Positions 49,362 through 61,526 of a stretch of 64,000 bases of DNA are shown here, piece by piece. Where the stretch lies: NCBI GenBank assembly GCA_016758965.1, contig JAEPRB010000003.1, positions 248,001 through 312,000 of the forward strand. The letters run 5' to 3'. Within the stretch, counting starts at the first letter, position 1. Each line of letters starts with the position of its first letter. The notes below the pieces were generated by a model. The model saw only the letters and a program-made list of their open reading frames with translations, searched no databases and was not told the origin of the DNA. The translations under genes and the position numbers were made by a program. Source of the DNA: Circinella minor. Lineage: Eukaryota > Mucoromycota > Mucoromycetes > Mucorales > Lichtheimiaceae.

Positions 49362-50249
49362 TCTGATCACTCTGTTTCCTTGATACTTTTTTTTATACAT
49401 GTGTATTTATATATTTTTATACTTGGTCCCATATTTTTTATTCGGTAAAAGATGGAACCACGGAACAAAGCCATCCGATCTATTTAGACACCTGATCATA
49501 TAAACAAAACATTCGGTGGGACTTTTTTTCCGTTAAAATCAAATAGAATTTAATCCGATAGGTTGGGAACTTTTATAATAAATCATTTATCACACATATA
49601 GAAATGTAAACCCATCCTTTATGGCAACTTCCCATACCATTCATGATAGTTTTGCATGGTTACACAAAAAACTAAACCAGTTTCTTATTAATTATTGATG
49701 CAATTTAAAAGAGAATCAAATGTGAGTTGACGACACCTGCAAATTTATTCTTATAATTCAAGTGGACAGTGTTTTATTTTATAGAGTAGAATATATGCTG
49801 ATACGTAGTATTTTTTTTTTTTTTTGATAGAAAAAAAAAATATGTTGCCCGAAAAATAAAACATCAACAAGAGGAAATATCGTTTTCTATTCTCGCGTCC
49901 ACCTAAAAGGGATACCTATAATGCCAATCAATAACCCACGTTTGCTTAGATTAAAGCCTAGGATTAAATTTGATTGATGTTATAATTTTACTGCTTGACC
50001 AGAGAACGTCCTTTGGAAAAATTCTTTTAAATTACTATAGTGACAAGAAGAGATACTTTATGTCAACCGCATAAGAAAAATTGCTGAGCTAATAATAATA
50101 GAAGTTTATATTAGTGCGTGGTTGGCCTTTGCGGGGTCATAACCCAGGTCATTTAGAAAATTTTGTGATGAGCTAGTGTTCCTGATTGAGCCTGAACTCT
50201 TTTCACACATAAAGCTTTTTATTGCTATGTAATTTTTTTTTATTGTATA
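49362..50249. other. Intergenic region upstream of the GH31 gene
   Basis: Promoter side of the alpha-glucosidase gene and left flank of the Crypton-like relic. A T17 run at about 49810 and A-rich stretches are present. From about 50110 the composition becomes more balanced (gcggggtcataacccaggtc), possibly belonging to the mobile-element relic. Confidence 0.5.
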
Positions 50250-51865
50250 ATGAATCACAACTATTCAACCAACGGATCGTCATCGACTTCTTCTTCTTCT
50301 AATTGAGATGCTGATTCAAATTTTAATCTTTATGCTGCTCATGCTACTGAATTGGTCAAAAACCAAGCCAAGAAAGTTAAGATCTAACAACACGTCACTG
50401 GTCTCAAAGAAAGGCATCAGTCCAAAAAAAAAAAAACACGAAGAATTTCTATAAAAATAGAAAACAAAGATTTGTTGTAAGTTCTAAGTTTAGTGTAATA
50501 AGTTTCAAAATGTATGTTTATCTAAATAGAATCATATGGATAAATAGGATTGGTGTACAAAGGAATATCGCTACGAAATTGAGCCTGCTGTTTTTAAGGT
50601 TGATGAAATGGTCACTAAAACAAAGCTTTTTCGGTTTATGGAGGAGGTCGTTCAACCTGAGGGTAACCGTAAGCATAAGCGCGATGATGGTGAAACAATG
50701 CCGCTTGGTAATGAAAGCAACTAGCAGTATATCAAGGCCATTATTGATCTTTACCAGGATCAAGTGGTTAGTGGTGAAAATAAGCATCCTCATCCACGGG
50801 GACAAAAGCTTAACACATGGGTAAGGAAAAAATGCACAGCAATCGCAAAACCCGTCGTGAAAATTATGTTGATCGTGGCATTGGAACTTTGAACGATGGA
50901 TATAATTACGATGAAATGGTTAGTGTCTCATTATACTTCTTTGACCGCGCAACAGAATCAGAAATGCGAAACCGTGCGTCGTTTTTAATGCATCATATGA
51001 TGATGCTTCGTGGTGAGAGTTCGCGGTTTGCAGAGTTTGCAGATCTGTTTGGGATGAGCTTTCCCGAGGATGAAATACACTCGACTAGTTTTCCTGTGTT
51101 TGCATTTCACACTGACTTTGGAAAGATTCTTTCCAACGGTAATCAATCGAATTTTGCAACAATTCGCCATAAAGACTTCCGGGTATGTGCATTTGGAGCT
51201 GTTGCTTTTTATCTTTTTTACCGCTTCCACATATCGAATGAGAAATTCCCGGAGTTCACTAAGAACCAAGATTGGTATGGAATCAAACTATGAAAAGGTC
51301 AAAATCCAAAAAAAAAAAAGAAATGGCTTATTCAACAACGAATGATCCCATTGTTCGGGCATTCCGTGCATGCAATATTACTAGCTTGCATACCATCCAT
51401 GCAGGACGTGGTTCAGGTGCACGAGATGCTGAATTGCGTGGTGCTACAGAAGATCAATTGCAACGACATGGTTGCTGGAACATGCAAAGCATGGAACGTC
51501 ATTATCTTATGAAGCTTTCGAGAAGCTCGATTCGTGCAGTCAACGGATTTCCTACGACGCAAGGTTGGTACTGGCTTCCTCGAGCATTAATAGAGCCATC
51601 AGAATCTTTGTAATGCAAGATTTTTCCCGAATTGGACACCTGGTTGAGACATGTTGAGAATGATGATAATGCCCAAAGGTCAATTTCTGCCCAAGGTTTC
51701 TTACGCTTTCTCAAAACATTGCGTACCATCATTTTACAAGATGCAGCCATACTACAACAACAGTATCCTGCACATCCGACATTCCATCTTCCTGGGCTAT
51801 CTCTTAATCAACTAATTTTAGACCTTAACAATGATAAAATTATTGATATAAAAAAAACAACTTAA
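50250..51865 (+). pseudogene. Decayed Crypton-like element: Ndc10/CBF3-type tyrosine recombinase
   Basis: Several open pieces in different frames line up as one damaged protein. Pieces in order: an N-terminal segment with SNFNLYAAHATELVKNQAKK (near 50318), a segment with FRFMEEVVQPEGN (near 50630), NRKTRRENYVDRGIGTLNDG (near 50830), a core with RGESSRFAEFADLFGMSFP and IRHKDFRVCAFGAVAFYLFY (51000-51230), then HAGRGSGARDAELRGATEDQ (near 51400) with LQRHGCWNMQSMERHYL, and a C-terminal piece LDTWLRHVENDDN to about 51864. These match the Ndc10-domain recombinases of fungal Crypton elements (GCR1/Ndc10 group) that are common in Mucoromycota. It is broken by at least three in-frame stops (50311, 50392, 50724), a frame change near 50815, a stop at 51291, and a frame change near 51610. 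GC content is higher than the flanks, as for a recent insertion. Confidence 0.75.
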
Positions 51866-54193
51866 AAATAAATATAAGGAAATATTTGAAATGAATAAAA
51901 AATTGTAATTGGTGAATTGGCTTTTCATTATTTTAAAAAAAAGATCATTTATGACATGTATTATATTAATGAAAAATAAGAAAAAGGTTGTTAAATTTAA
52001 TACTCGTATTATAATCTATTAAACAACGCCCCCTATTTATCTTCTTACTCTAAACGTTACGTACAAAATTTTTCAAATAAGGCTACATTCGATCTCTACC
52101 TCTCAATTTTATATATTGTTATTATCATCCCTTATTTTACTGTAGCAGCACTTTTTTAATTATTGCACATTTATTTTATCCCTTTTTCTTCTTATCCTAT
52201 GTCATATATTATGTTATAAATTATAAATTTTATCTGAAAAATGATTTTTTATAGGAGTCATTTTATATTTTATCAAGATTGAATAGTTTATAGATGGTGT
52301 ACGTAAATATATTTTTTCAAACTTATTATGCGTTTTACACCAGCATGACAGTTATTTTATTGACTCAAAAAAGCTTCATTGTCGATTTAGTCCTATTTTG
52401 ATAACTTTTTCATTAGTGGGTCAGATTGGTATTTTCAATATATAATTTAAGTTCTTAGACCTATAAAAAAAAAGATAAGCATCATGGTACGTAATGTCTT
52501 TATTATGTTGAAAGAATGGGAAGTTCTTTCTTCTAAATTTCTTGTAGCCAACAAATATCGATTATCCCTTTTTTTTTGGTACTAAACATACTAGTGACCA
52601 GCCATGGAAGTGTTTTCGAGAACAAGATGTAGTTCAAATATCTGCATTAGTTTCATACTAATAACAACGAACTTATTTCTCTCGAATATCTATATTATGT
52701 TTTATAGAGTGTTGATTTATAACCAAAATCCAAGCGAATATACATTATTTGCATTTTGACTTTGGTGAACTTTCTATGGTTTGTTATGCATATAATGTTG
52801 ATATAAATGAATAAAAGTAAAGTGATGGTTTCACTTTTTGAAATCGATTAAATAAGAAAAATATACAACTTTAATGTTTTTTTTGGGAGGCAATTGGCAG
52901 TAAAGAGTGAGTAAGAATATTTGCTATTATATATTCTGAAAGTTATTTTTGATTGTCGATTAGATTGCTAAGTTTAATATATGGAATTAATGACATGAAG
53001 TTTATGCAAGTACAACGAAAAGACGACTGAGCGAAAATACCTCCAAATACATATGATTTGTAAATACATTATGTATTTAGTGTTTTTGGAAGTACAAAAC
53101 CGATGACTAGCAGTGGCTCCGCTAAAAAAGTTGTTTGAGCCGCAGTGATTCCGATAATACACGTGCTGTAGAATAATGCTTAGTGTTGGAGTTTGTAAGA
53201 AGCATGGTAAACCCGAAAATGTGTACACTTCTTTGTTAATGATACAAAACATTCAGCTCCGTCTATTGAAAAATGTTTTCCTGCTATAAATAATTTTCTG
53301 CGTTATCAATTTTTTTTTAATGCACGCTTGAAGTTTCTTAACTACATGCTATTTTTGTATAGCAATCGTAAGAGAAAAAAAAACGTTGATTTTCTATTTG
53401 AATCAATATAATGGTGAAGAGAATCATTGTCATTAAGCTTGGAAATTGTATAACGGAGAATTTTTTAATTGATTGTAATGATTAGACTTCTTTCACTATC
53501 GCGTCATTAAATAGAAATATTTTCGTGAAAAATAGAACAAAAGAAATATTTCTCTCTGGGTAAGTATTAATATTTATTAATATATAATCAATTTTATAAA
53601 CGTCTTTCTAGTTTCAATCTTATTAAAGAGGACATAAATAGCTGCTGAGCAAGTATTTTACATTCTTATATTAATAAAAATTTCTGTATTAAGAATATAT
53701 TAATATAGTTTTGGGAAATGAAAAATAGTTTGTGAGAAATAAAATGAGGCGTGTTCTTGACAGAAAAAAAAAACGGGGTTCTCTTTTTTATTATGATAAT
53801 ATCTCATCCATAAACTACATTTGATTAGAAAACAAGAAAATAAAATCCTTGTTCATTACGTATAAGACTTATAATAATTGTTCTAACTACTTAAAGGATG
53901 ATGAAGATATATATAGTGATTTTAGTCTCAACTCTTTTTACATGGAATAAAAGGTCATTGCCGTCAACATTAGGTACAAAAAGAGCTCCGTCGCACATGT
54001 TCATGTGGCGCACAGGATACAATGCCCATAATAGCAACCAACCGAAAAAGTTTAAATCAATTTTTTTTTGTTTTGTTTTTTTTTTAACCGAGGATTTCAC
54101 TTCTCCTTTCATTTTTTTTTTTTGGTCCATCATTCTTTTTCTTTTTATTCCTCTTTTTTTTTTTGGCTCCCCCCTTATTATTATTATACAACC
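51866..54193. other. Intergenic region, no gene recognised
   Basis: About 2.3 kb. The minus-strand open frame at 52974-53252 (92 codons) and a GC-richer patch near 53945-54050 are the only unusual parts; neither shows a known motif. The right end is poly-T-rich and precedes the next start codon. Confidence 0.5.
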
Positions 54194-55102
54194 ATGCTCT
54201 TCCTACATTATATCGTATTTCTAGTTCTACGGGCACTATTAATATTAACAATCATAGTTAAACTACGATTAACCCGACTACAAGAACTTTTGTTTTCTCC
54301 ACTCATTGTTGCAATTGCATCCACATTTGTTTTCGATGCTTTAATTCTGTTTCATGAACAAGGATTATTTATCACTCGAAACTTTCTTTTTAATAAAGAA
54401 CATCCTTTCGTTTATAGCCATTCCTTACCAATTGAATTACAATTGCTGATGATAATTCAAGCTACTTTTACGTGGATTGCAATTATTTTCAACCTCCTAT
54501 TATCCAACAATACCAACACCAACAAAGGTAATAATGAAGACCAAGAGCAAGACCAAGGGAAAGAATGGATCAAGGTGCATATTACTACTTTCAAACCAGC
54601 TATTATTGGAATTGTCATTTCTGCATTGATTACTTGTTTGTTACAACATCATGGCCATCAGCACTCAATTGATTTTTCTTCCATGCAAGTTTTTCAACAA
54701 GGCGTCATGCTTATTTATGTCGTTATGTTTATATTTGCATTGGCACGTTGGCAATGGTATAGTCGTCATCAGCAACAAAAAGTTTCATCAGCAACTTTGA
54801 TTTATTGTATTGTCACCTTATTACAGCCAGTTCAAAGTTCTGTGGATTCTATCACCATCATTCTTTCTTATCTTGGTCCAATAATTCACTCTTATGAACC
54901 ATTAATAATGACCTCAATTCTTCCGGTATTGTCATTTACAATATATCTTTTTGAAATTCAAACACCTTTAATAGTCCTGCTATTAACCTTATTACGAAAT
55001 GGTTCTCATTGGAGTTCTGACCCAGTACAATCAACAAGTGATGAAGAAAAAGCAATTGTATCTGAAAAACCAATATCAACAACGCTACCATCATCATCAT
55101 AA
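54194..55102 (+). CDS. Intronless multi-pass membrane protein, function unknown
   Basis: 302 residues; the start was placed at the Met after accATG, since upstream in-frame translation is only Phe-rich poly-T. Hydrophobic segments: ~5-25 (IVFLVLRALLILTIIV), ~37-55, ~88-110 (LLMIIQATFTWIAIIFNLLL), ~140-158 (AIIGIVISALITCLL), ~180-198 (GVMLIYVVMFIFALA), ~214-235, ~250-280 (LIMTSILPVLSFTIYLF), consistent with about seven helices. A hydrophilic Asn/Glu/Gln loop lies between helices 3 and 4, and the C-terminus is Ser-rich and acidic. The seven-helix layout could suggest a receptor-like or OST-alpha-like transporter, but I see no diagnostic motif. Confidence 0.65.
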   Translation: MLFLHYIVFLVLRALLILTIIVKLRLTRLQELLFSPLIVAIASTFVFDALILFHEQGLFITRNFLFNKEHPFVYSHSLPIELQLLMIIQATFTWIAIIFNLLLSNNTNTNKGNNEDQEQDQGKEWIKVHITTFKPAIIGIVISALITCLLQHHGHQHSIDFSSMQVFQQGVMLIYVVMFIFALARWQWYSRHQQQKVSSATLIYCIVTLLQPVQSSVDSITIILSYLGPIIHSYEPLIMTSILPVLSFTIYLFEIQTPLIVLLLTLLRNGSHWSSDPVQSTSDEEKAIVSEKPISTTLPSSS

Positions 55103-55475
55103 TATAAATTTGTAAATCTTATATATATATATATTAAATTCCCTTATCATAATTTCTACAATATAACCTTTTTACTAATAATAATTACTACTTATACAAA
55201 TTACAATAATATTTTTTCATGTCAAATAATAAAGTCAAAATCATTAATTTTATCCGATTAGCCTTTTTTTTTTCTCAAAATTTTATGTTTTAGCAACATA
55301 TGAGAAACTTGGAATAGTTTCCAGTAGAAACTCAAACTAAAAATGGTTAGAATGCTTCTATTTTTCAACATAACAAGCAAGCTTAACTATTACTCATCCA
55401 AAGTACATTTTTCTTTTCCCGTCTTTCCCTCACCCAGTGTTTTCTCTTTTTTTTTTAATTTTCGTGCATTAAAGA
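55103..55475. other. Spacer between two co-oriented genes
   Basis: 3' UTR of the membrane protein (AT repeat at 55121-55133) and promoter of the F-box gene, with pyrimidine tract at 55410-55458 just upstream of its start. Confidence 0.5.
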
Positions 55476-57560
55476 ATGCGGCATGACGTTCCCGATCAAT
55501 GGCAAGAACTATTTTATAAAAGTAACCAATCTCTTCGCAATGCAGCTTACCAAGATGCCGTTATTCAATCCTCTCTTGCCCTCGACGAATTAACAGAAAA
55601 GACCGTTGACACGCTCAATATACGCGCCATAGCATTTGGTAAAAGTGCTAATTATGATCAAGGCATACGTGATGCTTCCAGAATGGTTGAACTTGCACCT
55701 ACTTCTCCCAAAGGATATACTTGTATGGCGGAATTATATGCTATGCAAGGCAAACAAAAACTTGCCATAGAAATTATAGAAAAAGGCATAGAAAAAATAC
55801 CTCAAACTGGAGGTGATGAAGATTCAGTGTATCAACAACTTTCAATACAGCGACAGATATTTCTAGATCAACAAAACCAACGCATTGATCTAATCACGCT
55901 TCTTCCATTTGATATACTTCCAAAAATTATGTCGTATTTACCCACCTATATGCGTGTTATATGTATTAATGTTTCACACTCCTGGCGTTCTCGGATACGT
56001 CAATGTTCTTCGATTTGGCGCAAAATGATTATCGATCATAGTGACTACGATGATGCAAGAGTTTATCATAATCTCTCTCATGTTAGTGATCAAGTGCGAG
56101 AATTGTCATTGAGAGGGTTTATCGAACATACTCCATTTGAATTTTTGAAATCATTAAAAATTGGATATTTTACAAATCTTCGAACACTTGCATTACGACG
56201 TAAGTTACATATTTCTTTCTTTGAAAACGAGGGATGAACTAAAGCGAATCATCTTTTTTTAATTAAATCATTTATATAAATTAAAAAACAAGGTAGCAGA
56301 ATTACAAGTGCAAATGAATTATTTCAAGGATTAGAGCAAATACGTGGAACACTTAAAAATCTGATATTAATATCCATCCAAAACGATCCTATCCATTTGG
56401 ATACTGTCTTGTCTGTTTGTACAAATCTATCAACATTTAAATACAAGGGGAGTCAACTTCTCATCAGCCGACCATCTACTTTACCCATATCACCACAGCT
56501 CATTTCACTAGAACTTGAAACAGGTGTCATTATTCGCACTGCTCAGCTAGAACCACTTATACGATGTTGTCCAAACATCCAGAATTTATATGTATATCCA
56601 TGTGAATCATCAAGCATCCGAATAATCGACCAATATTTAACACATTTACAGTCTCTATCTTTTAATTTATACACTCTTATGAACGATGATACCTATACCA
56701 GCAACAACAATAATAGTAACATTAATGATATGGTACCTACTACTGGATTACGAAAACTTAATATCCATCGCGTCGAAGCCATTGGCGCTGTTAACTTGGC
56801 TCCTCTTCTTATGAAGAGTAGTGAAACACTCGAGGAGCTTGTTCTCAATATGGATGATGATGTGGGTCCTGTCCAATTATGGCATCCACTGACAACATTT
56901 TCGTTACCAAAGTTACGAAAATTACGTTGCCAAGTACGACCAATCATGCAACACACCCTAGCGACCATCATCCGACAATGTCCACAGCTACAAGACGTCG
57001 TATTCGACTATTCTGAATATATTGGCAACCAAATATTTGATGCATTGGCAGAATTATCCAAATTACAACGCATTGAAATGAACTCCGTGAGCGAAATCAA
57101 TGATGTGGGTCTCGTACAATTTTTGGAGAAACATGGTGCATTAGGAGAACAATCCACATTGAAAGTGTTCGAGACAGATGGGTTTTCCAATATCACGGAT
57201 GAAGCGTTGACGTATTTAGCGGATGTGATGACATTGGAAAAATTACGATTAGATGGATGTAGTAGTGTCACTGCTCATGGTATGGAGCAATTCGTCGAAA
57301 GGGTTAAACCAGATTGTGCTCTACAGACAGTCATGCTTTGTAATATGGAAGCTGTCACGGACACGATGATCCAAGGCTTGTGCAAGTTGGAACATCTATG
57401 TGACGTGCAATTGGCTCGGTTGAAAAACATTACGGATCAAAGTATTGCTGACTTGGTTTCGACAAGTTTATCTCTCCAATCACTGTGGATATATGACTGT
57501 GCATTAGTCACAAAGTTTATGATTAAGCAAGCTAGAATTATACTAGAAGGAAGGTATTAA
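55476..57560 (+). CDS. TPR / F-box / LRR protein (Dia2/Pof3-type SCF adaptor)
   Basis: Two exons (55476-56199 and 56293-57560) give 663 residues. Order of domains: TPR-like helices at ~5-125 (QELFYKSNQSLRNAAYQDAV; AELYAMQGKQKLAIEII), an F-box at ~138-185 (ITLLPFDILPKIMSYLP; SHSWRSRI; SIWRKMI), then LRRs to the C-terminus (LRKLNIHRVEAIG, LEELVLNMDD, LEKLRLDGCSSVTAHG, LCDVQLARLKNITDQSI, LQSLWIYDCALVT). The LxxLxLxxCxxITDxxI pattern is that of cysteine-type LRRs in F-box proteins. TPR plus F-box plus LRR is the architecture of Dia2 and Pof3, SCF ubiquitin-ligase adaptors in replication-fork and genome stability. Mucoromycota have many paralogues of this type, so orthology is not certain. Confidence 0.85.
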
Positions 57561-59026
57561 AATTAATATTTTATTTATATATAAAAAATTTATTTGTATA
57601 TTTGTATATATGACAGAGCCATTGGAAAAGGGAAAGAGAAGAAAAGATATTCGATTGGTAATAAACTGAAATTTGTGTTGCTGAATAACGAATTAATATA
57701 TTATGATTCACGGATAAGAATTTGTTGATCCAAGTGCAGAAGCGGGAGGAACATCGTTCGAAAATAGCAATTGTTTTATGGGGTTTTCTCTAATAAATAA
57801 TAGCTATACACTTTTTTAATAATTGATGTTAATAAAAAAAATTCAGTCAACAAACAACCAACACTAAATTAAAACTAAACATCAAAAAGTAAATTGATTT
57901 TTGGCTTACCAAATATTTTTTTTGAGCATTATAGGCTAAAAAAAAATATACCCCTTTTTGTAAAGGATGGTTGCACCAGGTCAACCTAATTTAGATCCCA
58001 ATCCTAGATTGTGTTCAGATCGCGTAAAGAAAACACCGAAGAATATTTTCTAACGCTTTGGCCCCGATTTTTTACTATGTTGAGGCTGTATACAATAGTG
58101 AGGTATTTACCTTTTTTTTCTCCTCGATTTCCCATTGGTATTCGCTGTAAATAGTAACTTGATCATTTTACAATGAAGTTCAAAGTGTATCTGTATAAAA
58201 AAATAATAATCAAGGTAATTTGTTTTATATCTATATGGAAGGTTGGTGAGATAGAAAAAAAAAACTTTTTCTGATTCAGGTGTCGGCATCTATAAAACAA
58301 CATTTTGAAAAAAATAAATTATCAAGGTTGTTACACAATTCAACAGTTAGCAGGAATAAAAAAGGTCTCCGAATTCTTTTAAATCGATTGAAAAAGCTAA
58401 TTGTTTAAAACAGAAGAAAAGATCGAATAATAAATTGCTCTAATATATTTTTGTTAAAAGTGCCAGTTTAATTATGTAACATATTAAAAAATGAAAATAT
58501 TGTTTGTTGAAAGTCTTTATTAGAATTATAGATAATCCTTTAATTCTATAATATTTGTACGATAAAAAAACAACAATGGTACGTATGTTTGTTCAATTTA
58601 TTATGTATAATTCATTTTAATGAATAATATCCAAGGAAGCGATGATAGTATCTTCTCGGATATCTTTTTTTCTATTTTTGTAAAGATTTACAATTGCCAT
58701 TGTGTCTCAATATATAATGTATATGAGTAAAGGTTTATATCGATAAACCCCGGATACTAGCTTGTGGTCCCGCTTTTTCATTCTCTTTGCCTCAAGATCA
58801 TCACCTCAGCCGCTGACCGAGCATCAGCTCCATAACGGGAAGGAACAGTACGAACCAATGAGTGCGGAACTGTTTGTACACATTTAAAAGGGTTCAAGCT
58901 GAAAGCAAAAATATAATTATCGTTTTTCTTTCACATCTATTATTTCATATTTGTACATTTCTCCTATTATATACATACATTTATATTCTTTTCTTTTTCA
59001 AATATATACATATATTATTATTACAA
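57561..59026. other. Intergenic region, no gene recognised
   Basis: About 1.5 kb. A GC-richer patch at 58745-58860 directly upstream of the transporter may be promoter or leader sequence. No tRNA-like or coding segment recognised. Confidence 0.5.
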
Positions 59027-61526
59027 ATGTCTGCTATAACAACAGCAAAAGAGAATGACCCTTGCCAATCTACAGACACACATAGACCTGCTACTGTTCA
59101 TTCACCTGAATCGTTTGGATCTTCGGTAACAACTGCTGCTGAAACTGACGTCGGTTAGTGCTTCCGCCTGAAATTTTTTTGACCCTGCTAACTCCACACA
59201 AAAATTTTTTTTTTCAGTCTCCACTAAAATAGTATTTTGTTTTTTCGCTTATCATATAAACTACCAACAGATGAAAAACCAAAGTGGGGTAAAAACGATG
59301 CTTATGACAATGGCCCTGACGGTGGATATGGATGGTTTGTTCTTATTGGTGCCTTCATGGCACAATTTACAGCCTTTGGTCCAGCACTTGGATGGTAAGT
59401 AACAAATCCATTCTTAAAACTTTTGTATACTATATATATGTATATAATATAGCATGAATTTTTAACGTAATTTAAATATTTATAGGGGTAATCTTATATT
59501 CTTTTGAAAATACATATTAATAATATTTGATGGAACTTGAAACAAAAAAATAAATGATCATAATCCTAATCATTTTTACTTATTTTATATTAGGTGTTAT
59601 GCAAGCACACTACGAACAAGTTTTTCAAAACGTTCCTAATGCACAACTCCAATTGAGTTTTGCTGGTACTTTTATGGAGTTGTTTGTTGATCTTATGGCA
59701 CCCGTCTTTCAATTGTTATCTTCACGGTTTGGTATTCGCCCTGTTCTTATATTAGGTTCATTAATCAGTGTACTTGGTTTAGAATTGGCTGGCTTTACCA
59801 CCCAGGTTTGTAAAATAGATATATTATCACCATATATCTTTGAGTTTTCTATTTTATTTTTATTGATCATTCTTTAAATTAAAAACTTTGATTTCATTCG
59901 ATATTTACAGATTTGGCATTTATATCTAACACAAGGTGTAATGTTTGGTGCAGGCGCGTCTCTTTTATATGTTGTGAGTACATTTGTATTTTGTTGTATA
60001 AATGGGTACTTGTATAATATTTATGCTTATAATCTGATTCTCACATTCTAGGCTGCTATGTCTGTACCAGCTCAATGGTTCAATAAGCGACGAGGATTAG
60101 GTTTAAGTTTAGTTTCTAGTGGTGCCGGTGTTGGAGGTGTTGTCTTACCTTTTCTTGTAACAGAAATGAACAAGAAACTAGACTCTGCTTGGTAGTGTAT
60201 TGGAAGATGGAATAGATGGCCCATCGTTGAACTCTTTTTATAAAATTTACACAACAAAAAAAAAATAGTGTGATAAGCAAAATATAAATTTTACTATTCA
60301 CGTATAATTTTTTTTAACATAGTATTTCTTGTAAATATGGCTTCGTATCACTATTATAGGACCTATCGGATCCTCGGATTTGTTTGTTTGGCTGGAAATG
60401 TGATCACTTGTTTACTAGTCAAAGAGAAATACCCACGGACCAAGAAACTTAAAACAGCAGAAGATGGTGAAGAAGATCCTTCTACCCCGCCAACAAAGCT
60501 TTCTGAGACTTTTGACTTTTCAATTCTCAAAGACGTGAATTATTTGATCTGGGTTATCAGTACTATGGTTTCTGTAATGGGTTATTTTGTACCATTCTTT
60601 TTCTTGCCATGTGAGTTTTACGTTTCGAATTGGAAGTGATAACTTTCTTTATCATATTAGAAACAAAGTCTAATTAAAATTATTATGATTTTATACGAAT
60701 AGCATATGCTGCTCATTTGGGATATCCACCTTCAGATAGTACAAGTCTTACCGCAGTAATGGCTGGTTGTACTTGTATTGGTCGTATTGCTGTGGGGTAG
60801 AATTACAATTTCTTTCTCTCAATTTATTATTATCACTTTTTTTTTCTAGTTGTTATACTCTATATACTAAATTTATTTGATTTTTATTTTTGACTATAGG
60901 TATATAAGTGATAGAATTGGCCGAATGAATGCTTTGATTATTTGTCATATCATTTCCAGTTTAGCCGCCTTTTTGATCTGGACATTTGCTGACACTTATG
61001 GAACATTGATGGCATTTGCTACAGTTTTTGGTCTAGTATGCAGCTCATATTTTGCCTTGAGTAAGTTAACACCACCCGATAATTATACAGAGCTTATTTT
61101 TTATCGTTTCTTTTATACATGAATATGCTACATATACTATAAATATATCGAAAACAAAAGTATTGACTCAGCTTCCTTTATTATCATTTTTATTAGTGTC
61201 ACCAATTACAGCGACTATTGTTGGTATCGACTTGTTCCCGACAGGATTATCTGTCCTATTGTTAACAAACATGATCCCTGTGTAAGCATTTTTATTTTAT
61301 TTATTTTTTCATAGAAGAAAACAATTCAATATTGATATGATTTTATTATTATTCATTGTATAGTTTTGGACCAAGTATCGCATCCGCCATTGAGACATCA
61401 GTGGTAGCTTATAGTGAACCATACTTTAGTTACAAGATGTTTACTGGTGTTACATTCCTCATTGGTGCTTTTATTCTTATTTTTTTAAAGCTCAAAATGA
61501 CTAAATCCCTGTTCTCTAAGATCTAA
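59027..61526 (+). CDS. MCT/MCH-type MFS transporter (monocarboxylate permease-like)
   Basis: 473-residue major facilitator of the monocarboxylate-porter family. Exons: 59027-59153, 59272-59395, 59486-59487 (2 nt), 59594-59805, 59911-59973, 60052-60191, 60360-60610, 60703-60796, 60900-61060, 61197-61281, 61364-61526. After a hydrophilic N-terminus comes the family signature GPDGGYGWFVLIGAFMAQFT, then AFGPALGWGVMQAHYEQVFQ, SFAGTFMELFVDLMAPVFQ, WFNKRRGLGLSLVSSGAGVG (loop between helices 4 and 5), the central loop KEKYPRTKKLKT, LTAVMAGCTCIGRIAVGYIS and DRIGRMNAL. The WGVMQ reading needs a 2-nt exon (GG) because neither neighbouring splice site alone restores the frame. Substrate unknown: fungal MCH proteins include riboflavin (Mch5) and uncharacterised carriers. 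Confidence 0.9.

Noticed and set aside
50518..50805. Minus-strand open frame of 95 codons
   Set aside because: It is antisense to the Crypton-like relic, whose plus-strand fragments show the family similarity.
51070..51345. Second plus-strand open frame over the recombinase core
   Set aside because: Out of frame with the conserved IRHKDFRVCAFGAVAF segment; a shadow.
59396..59593. Joining the MCT exon 2 at an earlier donor (GCCTTTG|GTCCAG) to avoid the micro-exon
   Set aside because: It would keep the frame, but it deletes residues PALGWG and breaks the family spacing, and the donor is poor.
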